17,312 nucleotides of DNA, taken from the NCBI GenBank assembly GCA_030590165.1, contig JAUUZA010000012.1, forward strand, positions 1 through 17,312, in the 5' to 3' direction. A model generated the notes under the pieces. The model did not search any database. It had not been told where the DNA came from and saw nothing but the letters and a program-made list of their open reading frames with translations. How positions within the stretch are numbered: the stretch's first letter is position 1; each line of letters opens with the position of its first letter. The position numbers and the translations under genes are program-made. This DNA is from Candidatus Altarchaeota archaeon (lineage in GTDB: Archaea > SpSt-1190). Shown here piece by piece: positions 1-7,967 of the stretch.

Positions 1-81
1 ATTTCTCACTTTTTCTACAGTGTCACCCAATCCAACTCGTATAGGATCCACAGCCACTTTAATTACGGATGTTGAAAGCAT
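1..81 (-). CDS. Unidentified protein, N-terminal 27 residues only (cut by window edge)
   Basis: The frame is open from an ATG at 81-79 to the window edge and starts MLSTSVIKVAVDPIRVGLGD. A strong Shine-Dalgarno site (AAGGAG, about 90-95) lies 8 nt before the ATG. The start is 29 nt past the Cdc48 stop on the same strand, so it is probably the third gene of the Hsp20-Cdc48 operon. The 27 visible residues are too few to name a family. The reality of the gene is well supported by the ribosome site; its function is unknown. Confidence 0.7.
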   Translation of the reverse strand, partial: MLSTSVIKVAVDPIRVGLGDTVEKVRN

Positions 82-110
82 ATCTATCTCCTTTTTAGAC
101 GTATTTATGT

Positions 111-2432
111 TTACCCAGCAATTTTCAATCTAATTTTTTCAAAAAATTCTCTATCTTTTTTTGTTAAACTTGGCTTCGTTTTTTCAAGAGCAACTTCAAA
201 ATCATCCATTGAAACCTTTTTCATAAAGTGAGTCGGTAAAATTTCTAAAGTGCGAACAGATTCAGAATCACGACTCTTTATTATTTTTTGAATCATTGGA
301 TAAATTGGAGTCTCCTTAAATTTTTTAATTACCATTTCATCAGGTACTTGTTCTTTTATGAAAGCACGAAGAGTTTTTTTAGCGTCTTCAGTTTTTCTCA
401 CTGCATTTCGTATTGTTGCCATAACTGCACTTCTACAAATAGCAGCAACATCAGCACCAGTATAATTTTCAGTCGTCTCTGCAAGCTTTTTAAGGTCAAC
501 ATCATCTTCCATCGGAATTTTTTTAGTATGAACCTCAAAAATCTTCAAACGAGTTTCCTTATCTGGGAAAGGTAAATAAATTAATTTATCAAATCTCCCC
601 GGTCTAAGTAATGCATTATCAATTAAATCAGGACGATTTGTTGCAGCTAATACTATGACCCCTCTTAAATTTTCAATACCATCTAATTCAGTCAAAATCT
701 GATTAAGGACCTTGTCAGAAACACCAGAAGAATCCCCTCCCCTATTCACTGCTATTGAATCAAGTTCATCAAAGAAAATTATTGAAGGAGCCATCTGTCT
801 AGCTTTCTTAAAAATTTTTCTAACAGCACGTTCACTTTCTCCAACCCACTTACTAAGAAGCTCTGGACCCTTCACTGCAATAAAATTAGCATTAGCTTCA
901 TTAGCTACTGCCTTTGCAATTAATGTCTTTCCAGACCCTGGCGGACCATAGAGTAAAACACCCTTAGGTGGACTAATTCCCAATGAATCATACGCTTGAG
1001 GATATTTGAGTGGCCAATCTACACTTTCTTTTAATTCTTTTTTCACAAATTCAAGACCACCAACATCATCCCAATTCACATTTGGAATTTCTATAACTGC
1101 ATCTCTCATTCCACTTGGTTCAATCTCAAGTAGAGCATTCATAAAATCATCCATTGAAACACTAAGATTGTTTATCACTTCTGACGAAATTTCATCTGGG
1201 ATTTCCCCATGTTCATGAATTACTTCTGGCAAGAGTCGACGAAGTGCCTTCATTGCTGCTTCCTTTGAAAGCATTGAAATATCAGCACCAGTGAATCCAC
1301 CTGTAATTTCAGAAAGTTTCTCAAGATTAACATCATCCACTAATGGCATACTTCTAGTATGAATTTGGAGCATTTCATATCTACCTAATTTATCAGGAGT
1401 TCCAATTTCAATTTCCCTATCAAATCTCCCAGGACGTCTAAGTGCAGAATCAATACTGTCTGGAATATTTGTTGCTGCAATAACTAAAACCTGTCCACGT
1501 CCCTTCAAACCATCCATTACAGTTAAGAGCTGACTTACCACCCTTCTTTCAACTTCACCATGAACATCTTCTCTTTTTGGAGCGAGTGAATCAAGTTCAT
1601 CAATAAAAATAATTGCAGGTGCGTTTTTTTCAGCATCATCAAAAATTTCTCGAAGTTTCTTTTCACTTTCACCATAAAATTTACTCATAATTTCAGGACC
1701 GTTTATTGTAATAAAATGAGCATTGGCTTCATTAGCCACTGCCCTTGCCAATAAAGTTTTACCAGTTCCCGGAGGACCGTGAAGTAAAACTCCCTTTGGT
1801 GGGTCTATGCCCAATTTTTGGAATAGTGCGGGATGCTTTAATGGAAGTTCAACCATTTCACGAATCTTCTTAATTTCCTCACGCAAACCACCAATATCTT
1901 CATAAGTTACACCAGGAACTGTTGCTTCCCCCGGTTTCATTGGCTTCTCACTAATTTTAATCTTAGTTTCTTGAGCCACAAAAACAATTCCTTTCGGAAG
2001 TGCATTCGCAACAATAAAGGGAATTGATTGTCCCATAATATCAAAAACTAAAAGGTCACCTTTCACTACAGGTTTATTCAATAATCTTTGTTTGAAATAA
2101 TTAGTAATATCACCCCTCAAATAAATTTTTTCAACGGGTGCTAAGAGAATTTGTTTTGCGGGCTTTGCATCTGCCCTATTAATTTCAATAATATCACTAA
2201 GACTTAATCCTAAATTTTTTCTGATTATACCATCAACACGAACAACACCCAAGCCTTCATCTTTTAAACGACTTCTCCAAACAACGGCGGCTGTTTTATT
2301 TTTTCCCACAAGTTCAATAATATCTCCAGTCGAAACCCCTAATTTCTCCATTGTTGTACTATCTATCCTTGCAATACTTCGTCCAACATCGGCGTACTCT
2401 GCCTCTGCAATTTTTAATTTTATAACTGTCAT
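111..2432 (-). CDS. cdc48: Cdc48/p97/VAT-type AAA+ unfoldase
   Basis: A hexameric ATP-driven protein unfoldase, the archaeal counterpart of p97/VAT, thought to feed substrates to the proteasome in the cytoplasm. The 773 residues show an N-terminal double-psi barrel and adaptor domain (about 1-170), then two AAA modules. D1 has Walker A GPPGTGKT (219-226), Walker B with D278/E279, and an arginine-rich RRPGRFDRE segment. D2 has GPPGSGKT (496-503), Walker B D555/E556 and LRPGRFD near 609-615. The length is near the usual 740-840. A charged insert lies in the D2 lid (about 680-735). The chain ends in KIAG, with no HbYX proteasome-docking tail. The ATG overlaps the Hsp20 stop as ATGA, so translation is probably coupled. 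The family call is secure. Confidence 0.97.
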   Translation of the reverse strand: MTVIKLKIAEAEYADVGRSIARIDSTTMEKLGVSTGDIIELVGKNKTAAVVWRSRLKDEGLGVVRVDGIIRKNLGLSLSDIIEINRADAKPAKQILLAPVEKIYLRGDITNYFKQRLLNKPVVKGDLLVFDIMGQSIPFIVANALPKGIVFVAQETKIKISEKPMKPGEATVPGVTYEDIGGLREEIKKIREMVELPLKHPALFQKLGIDPPKGVLLHGPPGTGKTLLARAVANEANAHFITINGPEIMSKFYGESEKKLREIFDDAEKNAPAIIFIDELDSLAPKREDVHGEVERRVVSQLLTVMDGLKGRGQVLVIAATNIPDSIDSALRRPGRFDREIEIGTPDKLGRYEMLQIHTRSMPLVDDVNLEKLSEITGGFTGADISMLSKEAAMKALRRLLPEVIHEHGEIPDEISSEVINNLSVSMDDFMNALLEIEPSGMRDAVIEIPNVNWDDVGGLEFVKKELKESVDWPLKYPQAYDSLGISPPKGVLLYGPPGSGKTLIAKAVANEANANFIAVKGPELLSKWVGESERAVRKIFKKARQMAPSIIFFDELDSIAVNRGGDSSGVSDKVLNQILTELDGIENLRGVIVLAATNRPDLIDNALLRPGRFDKLIYLPFPDKETRLKIFEVHTKKIPMEDDVDLKKLAETTENYTGADVAAICRSAVMATIRNAVRKTEDAKKTLRAFIKEQVPDEMVIKKFKETPIYPMIQKIIKSRDSESVRTLEILPTHFMKKVSMDDFEVALEKTKPSLTKKDREFFEKIRLKIAG

Positions 2433-2881
2433 TGTATTTTCACCTTTTTACTCTTAGGTTTCTTAATTTTCTTAAGTTTAACTTCTAAAATTCCATTATG
2501 ATATTTAGCTTTCACTGTATCCGCATCAACTTCAGCAGGAAGCCCCATATACTTTTTGAATTTACGAATAGACGAACTCCTAGAATTTTCATTCACTGAA
2601 ACTTGTTTAATAGATGCAATAATTTCCAAACCATTTGAACTTGCATTCAATTCAATATCATTTTTTGAGGCACCAGGAAGTTCAATAGTAACTATAACTT
2701 CATCCTTAGTTTCAAAAATATCTGTAAGAGGTTCACGTTCCTCTGAATTAAAATTTTGTTTTTGTCCAAATCCTGCTCCCCTAAAGGGAGTAATAACATT
2801 AACACTACTACCTCCAAAAAGCCCTTCAAGCATGCTCTTCATTAATTTTTCAAATTTGTTTACATCATCAAATGGATCCAT
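2429..2881 (-). CDS. hsp20: Small heat shock protein Hsp20 (alpha-crystallin family)
   Basis: An ATP-independent holdase that forms cytoplasmic oligomers around unfolding proteins. From the chosen ATG it has 150 residues: a variable N-terminal arm (1-50), an alpha-crystallin domain (about 51-138) with the typical NGILEVKL strand near 129-136, and a C-terminal VKI that fits the I/V-x-I/V oligomer-docking motif. I chose ATG 2881 over GTG 2890 because that GTG is part of a purine-rich AGAGGTG ribosome site about 7 nt before the ATG. A likely TATA box sits at 2930-2938, giving a leader of about 27 nt. Its stop overlaps the Cdc48 start by 4 nt, tying a holdase and an unfoldase into one transcript. 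Confidence 0.93.
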   Translation of the reverse strand: MDPFDDVNKFEKLMKSMLEGLFGGSSVNVITPFRGAGFGQKQNFNSEEREPLTDIFETKDEVIVTIELPGASKNDIELNASSNGLEIIASIKQVSVNENSRSSSIRKFKKYMGLPAEVDADTVKAKYHNGILEVKLKKIKKPKSKKVKIQ

Positions 2882-2929
2882 TTTTTTCACCTCTAATTGC
2901 TAAGCTCAATTAATAGGTAAAAATTTGGG

Positions 2930-2938
2930 GTTTAAAAG
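2930..2938 (-). promoter_or_regulatory. Putative TATA box of the hsp20-cdc48 operon
   Basis: On the minus strand the sequence reads CTTTTAAAC about 26 nt before the predicted transcript start near 2908. This leaves a short leader carrying the AGAGGTG ribosome site. Judged by eye; other AT-rich boxes lie nearby. Confidence 0.4.
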
Positions 2939-2998
2939 TGTTGTTTAGAAAAGGTTTTATTTATCCACCTTTAATTACAGACCAAATCTTAACAAGCA

Positions 2999-3007
2999 TT
3001 AAATAAT
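2999..3007 (+). promoter_or_regulatory. Putative TATA box of the MFS gene, leaderless GTG start
   Basis: TTAAATAAT is centred about 24 nt before the GTG at 3027. There is no Shine-Dalgarno site before that GTG, so transcription probably begins at or next to the start codon. Confidence 0.5.
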
Positions 3008-3026
3008 AAAAAGACGCTTCTTTTTA

Positions 3027-4157
3027 GTGAAGAAACCAGATAACAAAAAAAATGTTTTTCTCCTTGGTTCAACCAGTTTCTTTAATGATATTAGTAGTGA
3101 AACTTTATTTACTCTCTTGCCAGTTTATCTTGATTCCCCACTTTCACTCGGATTAATTGGTGGAATAATAAGTGGTTTGGGAGATTTTATTAAAATTTTT
3201 TTTGGTTATCTTTCAGATAAATTGGGTAAACGAAAAATACTTGTTCAATTTGGTTATTTACTTTCCTCAAGCTCAAAAATAATTATCCCCTTCGTTGACA
3301 AAACTTGGTTATTTCTAATAATGATTTTTGATAGATTTGGTAAGGGAATTAGGGAAAGCCCTCGGGATTCTATAATTTCCCTTTCAAAAAATAAAGGAAA
3401 AGCATTTGGAATCCAAAAAGCAATGGATACAACAGGTGCAATCATAGGTGGTCTTCTTGCCTATTTTTTTATTTCAAAGGGATTTGCGCTTAAAGGGGCA
3501 CTCTTTGTTGCTGCCTTAATTGGTTTTCTTGCCCTAATTCCTCTTTACTTCGTAAAAGTTCCCCCCTTCAAAAAAACCAAGAAAAAACTTAATAGGGCCA
3601 TAAAAGAATTACCAAGTGATTTGAAAAAATTCTCAATTGTGAGTGGAACTTTTGGACTTGTTTTAATTTCACCACTTATTCTTGTAAGAACTGCATATAC
3701 TACTTTCGGAAATAATGGATTACTAATCTACACTTTATTCAATATAATTTATGCATCTTCAGCCGCATATTTTGGTTCTCTTTCAGATAAAGTAGGAAGA
3801 GACGCCATTCTTAAATTTAGTTTTATGTCTGCAGCTCTTTCTTTCTTTTTTATGTTCCTCGGAAGTTTTGGAATTATTCTTGGTTTAATTTTGTATGGGG
3901 CAGCATTTGGTTCATTTAGGTCATCAGCAAACGCCTTTGTCAGTGAAATAGGTGGCAAAAATAAAGGAACCGCTCTTGGATTGTTTCAAACAGTTTTAGG
4001 ACTCTCAATATTTACTGGTTCACTTATCTTTGGTTATCTTCTAGAAATTTTCGCAAATAATGCTTATTTAATTGGTTCACTTTTTTCAATACTAACTTTA
4101 ATCATTTACAAACTCATATTCATCCCAAAAATACGCCCAAGAAATTGGAATGTCTAA
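3027..4157 (+). CDS. Major facilitator superfamily (MFS) transporter
   Basis: A polytopic secondary transporter of the cytoplasmic membrane; the substrate cannot be read from sequence. The 376 residues are strongly hydrophobic, with about 10-12 membrane segments in two halves. Each half has the MFS loop signature: GYLSDKLGKRK near residues 60-70 and a degenerate GSLSDKVGRDA near 250-260. A second conserved stretch, RFGKGIRESPRDS, follows at about 103-115. Length is typical of compact archaeal MFS proteins. The start is a GTG with no ribosome site but a TATA box at about -24, as for other leaderless genes here. It converges on nrdG with only 8 bp between stops. Confidence 0.9.
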   Translation: MKKPDNKKNVFLLGSTSFFNDISSETLFTLLPVYLDSPLSLGLIGGIISGLGDFIKIFFGYLSDKLGKRKILVQFGYLLSSSSKIIIPFVDKTWLFLIMIFDRFGKGIRESPRDSIISLSKNKGKAFGIQKAMDTTGAIIGGLLAYFFISKGFALKGALFVAALIGFLALIPLYFVKVPPFKKTKKKLNRAIKELPSDLKKFSIVSGTFGLVLISPLILVRTAYTTFGNNGLLIYTLFNIIYASSAAYFGSLSDKVGRDAILKFSFMSAALSFFFMFLGSFGIILGLILYGAAFGSFRSSANAFVSEIGGKNKGTALGLFQTVLGLSIFTGSLIFGYLLEIFANNAYLIGSLFSILTLIIYKLIFIPKIRPRNWNV

Positions 4158-4165
4158 TTTATTAT

Positions 4166-4885
4166 TTAATCTCTTAAAAGTATCTCTTCAAAAAATCCTT
4201 TATCTTCAATTTCTTTCCTTAATAATTCCATTTCATTTTTGTAATAAGGACGAATATCATTAAATCTAATATCAATATATGAAGGGGCCCTAGAGAAAAA
4301 TCCTTGTAAAATATATTTTTTAGCTCCTTTAAGTTGCTCAGCTATTTCTCTAACCATATCAAAAGTTATTAATTTTGGGGCTAGTGTCGTCCTAAATTCA
4401 TAAGGAACTTTACTTTTTTTTATGAAGTCTATGCTTTTTTTTACATCATCAAAATCTTTTTCGGAAAGTTTACAAACAAGATAATAAGACTCAAAATCCA
4501 AGGGAGCTTTAACATCCATTGCAATATAATCAATAAGTCCTTTGTCAACCAATTCCTTCAGTTTTTCAAATCGTGAACCTTGAGTATCAAGCTTAACTAA
4601 AAAACCTTTTTCCTTCACTTTTTTTACAAATTCAATAATGTCAGGTTGAAGTAATGGTTCACCCCCTAAAAGAGTAACCCCATCAACTAAACCTTTTCGA
4701 GTTTCCAAAAAAGAAAAAAAATCAGCTGTTGAAATGGGCTTAGAAAATCTATCTGGTAAAACCACATCAACATTATAACAATAACCACATCTAAAATTGC
4801 ATCCTTGAAAAAAAATTGTTGTTGAAATCTTTCCAGGGAAGTCAATCAAACTGGTTTTTATTATACTGCCTATCTTAACCTCCAT
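4166..4885 (-). CDS. nrdG: Anaerobic ribonucleotide reductase activating protein (radical SAM), NrdG-like
   Basis: A radical SAM activase that uses a 4Fe-4S cluster and S-adenosylmethionine to place a glycyl radical on class III ribonucleotide reductase. The 239 residues carry the cluster motif CX3CX2C (C29, C33, C36) and the SAM-contacting GGEP (74-77). It resembles the longer NrdG/PflA-like activases found in archaea and many anaerobes. The ATG at 4885 has an AAGGAG ribosome site that overlaps the TAA stop of the upstream glycyl-radical peptide, so the two are probably translationally coupled. It is third in the operon, after the large NrdD chain and that peptide, which is strong context for the assignment. 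Confidence 0.93.
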   Translation of the reverse strand: MEVKIGSIIKTSLIDFPGKISTTIFFQGCNFRCGYCYNVDVVLPDRFSKPISTADFFSFLETRKGLVDGVTLLGGEPLLQPDIIEFVKKVKEKGFLVKLDTQGSRFEKLKELVDKGLIDYIAMDVKAPLDFESYYLVCKLSEKDFDDVKKSIDFIKKSKVPYEFRTTLAPKLITFDMVREIAEQLKGAKKYILQGFFSRAPSYIDIRFNDIRPYYKNEMELLRKEIEDKGFFEEILLRD

Positions 4886-4898
4886 TACACTCTTCTCC

Positions 4899-5060
4899 TT
4901 AAAATTTTTTCAATACATTCAATGTTTTTTCAAATGTCTTTCGCTGACGAAATTCTTCCTGTTTACCGTCATTCCATTGACTGACCGGCCTAATATATCC
5001 AACAACCCTGCTAAAGACTTCTGTCCTTACTGGGAATTCCTTTGGGCTAAATGTTTTCAT
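4899..5060 (-). CDS. Free-standing glycyl-radical domain of class III ribonucleotide reductase (53 aa)
   Basis: This short gene encodes what is normally the extreme C-terminus of NrdD. Residues 11-40 contain RVVGYIRP, then QWNDGKQEEFRQRKTF, which matches the RVxGY...P...WN-GK-E--R pattern around the radical glycine; here that glycine is G21. The activase NrdG should abstract a hydrogen from it, and the radical should pass to the catalytic cysteine of the large chain. The ATG at 5060 has its own ribosome site (TAGGAG at 5074-5069) embedded in the NrdD stop codon, and it lies in a different frame from NrdD. The next gene, nrdG, starts 13 nt after its stop. It could be a genuine two-chain enzyme or a split caused by mutation or assembly error; the precise ribosome site favours the former. 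Confidence 0.88.
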   Translation of the reverse strand: MKTFSPKEFPVRTEVFSRVVGYIRPVSQWNDGKQEEFRQRKTFEKTLNVLKKF

Positions 5061-5068
5061 TTTTTCAT

Positions 5069-5074
5069 CTCCTA
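5069..5074 (-). promoter_or_regulatory. Shine-Dalgarno site inside the nrdD stop codon
   Basis: On the minus strand TAGGAG combines the nrdD stop (TAG, 5074-5072) with a GGAG ribosome site 8 nt before the ATG at 5060. It supports independent, coupled translation of the glycyl-radical peptide. Confidence 0.75.
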
Positions 5075-6814
5075 TATTTCAAATTTTGCAAGACCATTTA
5101 TCTTCAAAAGACCTGCCCTAACCAACTCATCTTGAGTATGTGGATAGGGACAGCGGTCATGCCTCCCGGATATGTATCCGTGAATGGGACATATACTGTA
5201 TGTTGGGGTTATTGTATAGTATGGATTTCCAAACTTTGTTATAACTTTTTTAACAAGGTCAGAAACAACATCTGATTCTGGGGATTCCCCCAACCACATG
5301 TGTAATACAGTACCTCCAGTATATTTAGTTTGTAGCTCCTCTTGGTGAGAAACCACATCAAATACGTCACCTTCATAATTAACAGGCAACCATGTTGAAT
5401 TTGTATAATAAGGATAATCAGTTCCAGCAGTTATAATATCTTTAAACTTTCGAGTATCAGCTCGTGCAAATCTATAAGTTGCTCCCTCACCGGGAGTGGC
5501 TTCTAAATTCCAAATTTGAGAAGTTTCATTCTGATAATCTTGAAGATTCTTTAACATATGGTCCATAACACGAAGTGCAAATTTTTTTGAATCTGGATCT
5601 TCAATACCTTTTCCCATAAAGTTCATTAAACCCTCATTCATACCGAGGAGTCCAATGGTGTTAAAGTGATGAGACCAATATTTATCTTCCATATCTTTTA
5701 TTGTACGAAGATAATATTTTGCGTAAGGATACAATCCTCTTTCAGTCATTTTTTCTAAGAAGTCACGTTTAACTACTAAAGCCTCTTTGGCTGTATCCAT
5801 AAGTTCATCAACTTTTTCAAAAAAGACTGTTTCATCCGGACTAGTATATCCAATACGCCCCATATTAAGAGTCACAACTCCAATTGAACCTGTAAGAGGT
5901 GCACTTGCAAAAATTCCCCCTGTTCTTTTTTTGAGTTCACGCGTATCAAGTCTCAACCTGCAACACATACTTCTAACATCATCAGGACTGAGTGTACTAT
6001 TCACAAAATTAGCAAAATAAGGAATACCATATTTTGATGTCATCTGCATAATTTTATCATTAAGGTCAGAATCCCAATCCCATTTCTTTGAAATATTATA
6101 AGTTGGTATTGGGAAAGTGAATGGTCTTCCTTTAGCATCACCTTCCATCATAACATCAACAAAAATTTTATTAAACATATCAATTTCTTCAGCATATTCA
6201 CCATATGCTTCTCCTATCGGTTTTCCGCCTATTATGGCCTGTTTATCACGTAAATCTTTTGGAACATCAATATCCATAGTAATATTAGTAAAGGGTGTTT
6301 GAAATCCAACTCGAGTTGGAACATTCATATTATAAACATAATTTTGCATAAGTTGTTTCACTTCTTTATAACCTAATTTATCATGACGAATGAAAGGTGC
6401 CATTAAAATATCAAAGTTACTAAATGCTTGTGCACCAGCAGATTCTCCTTGAAGGGTGAACATAAAATTTACTGATTGTCCTAAAGCAGCTCTCAAATGT
6501 TTAGCTGGTCTACTCTCAATTTTTCCAGAAACTCCCTTAAAACCATTCACTAATAAATCGTTCAAGTCCCATCCAACACAATAAGTCCCAAGAAAACTCA
6601 AATCGTGAATGTGAATATATCCTTCTTTGTGAAAACTTGCTGCTTTTTCAGGATAAATTTTTGAAAGCCAATATCTTTTCACTATTTCTCCAGATATAAA
6701 ATTATTCAAAGCTTGAATAGAATATGTGGTGTTTGCATTTTCTCTAATACGCCAGTCGAGTTTGTCGAGAAACCCATCTACTAACGTAATTACATCCCAC
6801 CATTCTTGTTTCAT
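5072..6814 (-). CDS. nrdD: Class III anaerobic ribonucleoside-triphosphate reductase, large chain lacking the glycyl-radical domain
   Basis: Reduces ribonucleoside triphosphates to deoxy forms without oxygen. The 580 residues carry the ten-stranded barrel. C79 (in GTYCVGWDL) and C284/C285 (in RSMCCRL) correspond to the active-site cysteines of the family. Near the end, C542-x2-H545 and C555-x3-H559 replace the usual four-cysteine zinc knuckle. The chain then stops after a short tail, with no RVxGY radical motif; that motif is in the next gene (4899-5060). There is also no N-terminal ATP-cone, so dATP shut-off of this type is not expected. The ATG follows a strong GGGGGAG ribosome site, and a TATA box lies at 6859-6867. 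The family is certain; the split is the odd point. Confidence 0.96.
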   Translation of the reverse strand: MKQEWWDVITLVDGFLDKLDWRIRENANTTYSIQALNNFISGEIVKRYWLSKIYPEKAASFHKEGYIHIHDLSFLGTYCVGWDLNDLLVNGFKGVSGKIESRPAKHLRAALGQSVNFMFTLQGESAGAQAFSNFDILMAPFIRHDKLGYKEVKQLMQNYVYNMNVPTRVGFQTPFTNITMDIDVPKDLRDKQAIIGGKPIGEAYGEYAEEIDMFNKIFVDVMMEGDAKGRPFTFPIPTYNISKKWDWDSDLNDKIMQMTSKYGIPYFANFVNSTLSPDDVRSMCCRLRLDTRELKKRTGGIFASAPLTGSIGVVTLNMGRIGYTSPDETVFFEKVDELMDTAKEALVVKRDFLEKMTERGLYPYAKYYLRTIKDMEDKYWSHHFNTIGLLGMNEGLMNFMGKGIEDPDSKKFALRVMDHMLKNLQDYQNETSQIWNLEATPGEGATYRFARADTRKFKDIITAGTDYPYYTNSTWLPVNYEGDVFDVVSHQEELQTKYTGGTVLHMWLGESPESDVVSDLVKKVITKFGNPYYTITPTYSICPIHGYISGRHDRCPYPHTQDELVRAGLLKINGLAKFEI

Positions 6815-6858
6815 TTAAACTTCTCCCCCAAAAGGCAGAAATAATTGGACTTAAACTG

Positions 6859-6867
6859 CATATAAGT
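6859..6867 (-). promoter_or_regulatory. Putative TATA box of the nrdD operon
   Basis: The minus strand reads ACTTATATGC here. A start about 25 nt downstream (near 6837) would leave a leader of about 23 nt holding the GGGGGAG ribosome site. A second AT-rich box lies at 6893-6906. Confidence 0.45.
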
Positions 6868-7058
6868 ATTCTTAGACTCAAATAGATACAACGAAATATA
6901 TATTTAAGAAGAAACATTTTTTAACAGCACAAATTAAAGTTAGAAGGAAAAAAAATAATATACCTCTGTATTACTTATAAGTTAATATTTTTCTTTTTTT
7001 CTTATTCAATTTATAATAATACATCATACTACTACTCAAAATGTCTTTTTTTGAAAAA

Positions 7059-7120
7059 GCGTGTTTCAAGCCAAAATAACCTCAAAAACAGAGGAATAAG
7101 ATTGAAACACTTGAAAACGC
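7059..7120. repeat. Nested inverted repeats with two mutually exclusive pairings
   Basis: GTGTTTCAA (7061-7069) pairs perfectly with TTGAAACAC (7102-7110). The same arm, extended to 7059-7070, can instead pair with 7110-7120 over 11 base pairs with one bulged G. An inner CCTC/GAGG hairpin (7080-7083 with 7091-7094) fits inside both. Two tandem, imperfect copies of the 3' arm are therefore competing for one partner. Confidence 0.6.
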
Positions 7121-7169
7121 GTTATAAATTAATAAAAATTTATTTTCTTATAAAATTTAAACCTATATA

Positions 7170-7183
7170 TTCACTAAAGTGAA
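7170..7183. repeat. Perfect palindrome beside a TATA box
   Basis: TTCACT-AA-AGTGAA directly abuts a TATATA run (7163-7169). On the minus strand the palindrome lies just upstream of the TATA element, where a regulator could help or block TBP/TFB. A transcript from there would run toward nrdD. Confidence 0.4.
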
Positions 7184-7252
7184 CTTTATTTTTCATTCAC
7201 TTTTTTTATTTGTTTGAAACTTTCTGATTCACAAAATAACTCATTCATTACA

Positions 7253-7921
7253 CTATTTTAGTTTCCTACAAATACAAATGAATGCTGTATGTGCTAAAGT
7301 TTTTGACTTCGGTCTAAATTTTTCTGCGTCAGCCCTCCAATCAAGAACAGTATTAGTTACAACTCGATGTTCTGCAAATTCTTTTGTTGACGCTAACCAA
7401 GTTGTTACTTGTTGAACATTTGGCAAATATGTCAAAAGGTAACCTCCTTTTTTCAAAGCCTTAAATGCAACATCAGTTCCTTTCCATGGGTCTTGTAAAT
7501 CAAAAATTACTAAGTCTACTTTTTTTTCTTTCATTTCAAATACATTTCCCTTTTTCATCTTCACTTTTTTCAACCCAAGTGAATCAACATTGTGTGAAGC
7601 AATTTTAAAAAAATCATCTCTTTGTTCATATGAGTGAACAGTACATCCTAAGTGACCGAGCCAACAAGTCAAATGTCCAGAACCACTTCCGCCTTCAACC
7701 ACTTTCCATCCTTTTCCAAGACCTGTAAGAGTAATAATCTGACCTACATCCTTTGCATGTATTACCTGTGGGCCTCGCTTAATTTTCTCCATTCTATCAA
7801 GAAATTTAGCTTCAAAAACATTAGCCCATTCCGGTGGATTAGTTGTATCAACAATTCCTTTCCCTGTATTTACTTTATCAGTCCCTATCCACTTATGTTT
7901 ACCATCAGTTACAACTTGCAC
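7253..7921 (-). CDS. trmI: tRNA (adenine-N1)-methyltransferase, TrmI family
   Basis: Uses S-adenosylmethionine to methylate adenine 58 (and 57 in some archaea) in the T-loop of tRNAs. The 222 residues show a short N-terminal barrel region (1-48), the family signature RGPQVIHAKD (49-58), the SAM-binding motif I VEGGSGSGHLT (75-85), DLQDPW (141-146) and a terminal RPKSKTLAHTAF stretch shared with TrmI. It is about 30 residues shorter than TrmI of Pyrococcus or Thermus, mostly at the N-terminus. The start is GTG with no ribosome site, and a TATA box centred 25 nt upstream makes it leaderless. That box also faces the divergent membrane protein gene. Confidence 0.92.
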   Translation of the reverse strand: MQVVTDGKHKWIGTDKVNTGKGIVDTTNPPEWANVFEAKFLDRMEKIKRGPQVIHAKDVGQIITLTGLGKGWKVVEGGSGSGHLTCWLGHLGCTVHSYEQRDDFFKIASHNVDSLGLKKVKMKKGNVFEMKEKKVDLVIFDLQDPWKGTDVAFKALKKGGYLLTYLPNVQQVTTWLASTKEFAEHRVVTNTVLDWRADAEKFRPKSKTLAHTAFICICRKLK

Positions 7922-7941
7922 ACTTCTTGTTTAAACACGCA

Positions 7942-7950
7942 TTTATATTA
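7942..7950. promoter_or_regulatory. Single TATA box shared by divergent trmI and the 7968 gene
   Basis: The plus strand reads TTTATATTA and the minus strand TAATATAAA. Its centre is 25 nt from the trmI GTG (7921) and 22 nt from the ATG at 7968. The gap between the two starts is only 46 bp and holds no other clear box, so both leaderless genes probably use this element. Confidence 0.55.
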
Positions 7951-7967
7951 TCTATTCTTTATTTAAT

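Larger units (their letters stand above)
6870..7252. other. AT-rich intergenic region upstream of nrdD
   Basis: I see no normal-size gene here. It holds an ACTTATAAGT palindrome near 6971-6980 and a TATA-like TTTATAATAA (7010-7019). Exactly 27 nt beyond the centre of that box is an ATG (7041) opening a 12-codon frame, MSFFEKACFKPK, to 7079. It also holds the competing inverted repeats at 7059-7120, and a perfect palindrome beside a TATATA box at 7163-7183. TTCAC half-sites recur at 7170, 7196 and 7227. It may be a long nrdD leader, a small RNA gene, or a control region. Confidence 0.4.

Noticed and set aside
2882-2890. GTG 2890 as the hsp20 start
   Set aside because: That GTG is part of the AGAGGTG ribosome site for the ATG at 2881.
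5060-5081. Sequencing frameshift splitting nrdD
   Set aside because: The small gene has its own ribosome site and ATG at ideal spacing, and the window in which a frameshift could join the frames is only a few bases. Not excluded without reads.
7061-7110. CRISPR repeat (ends like ATTGAAAC)
   Set aside because: Only one copy is present, with no regularly spaced repeats or cas genes.
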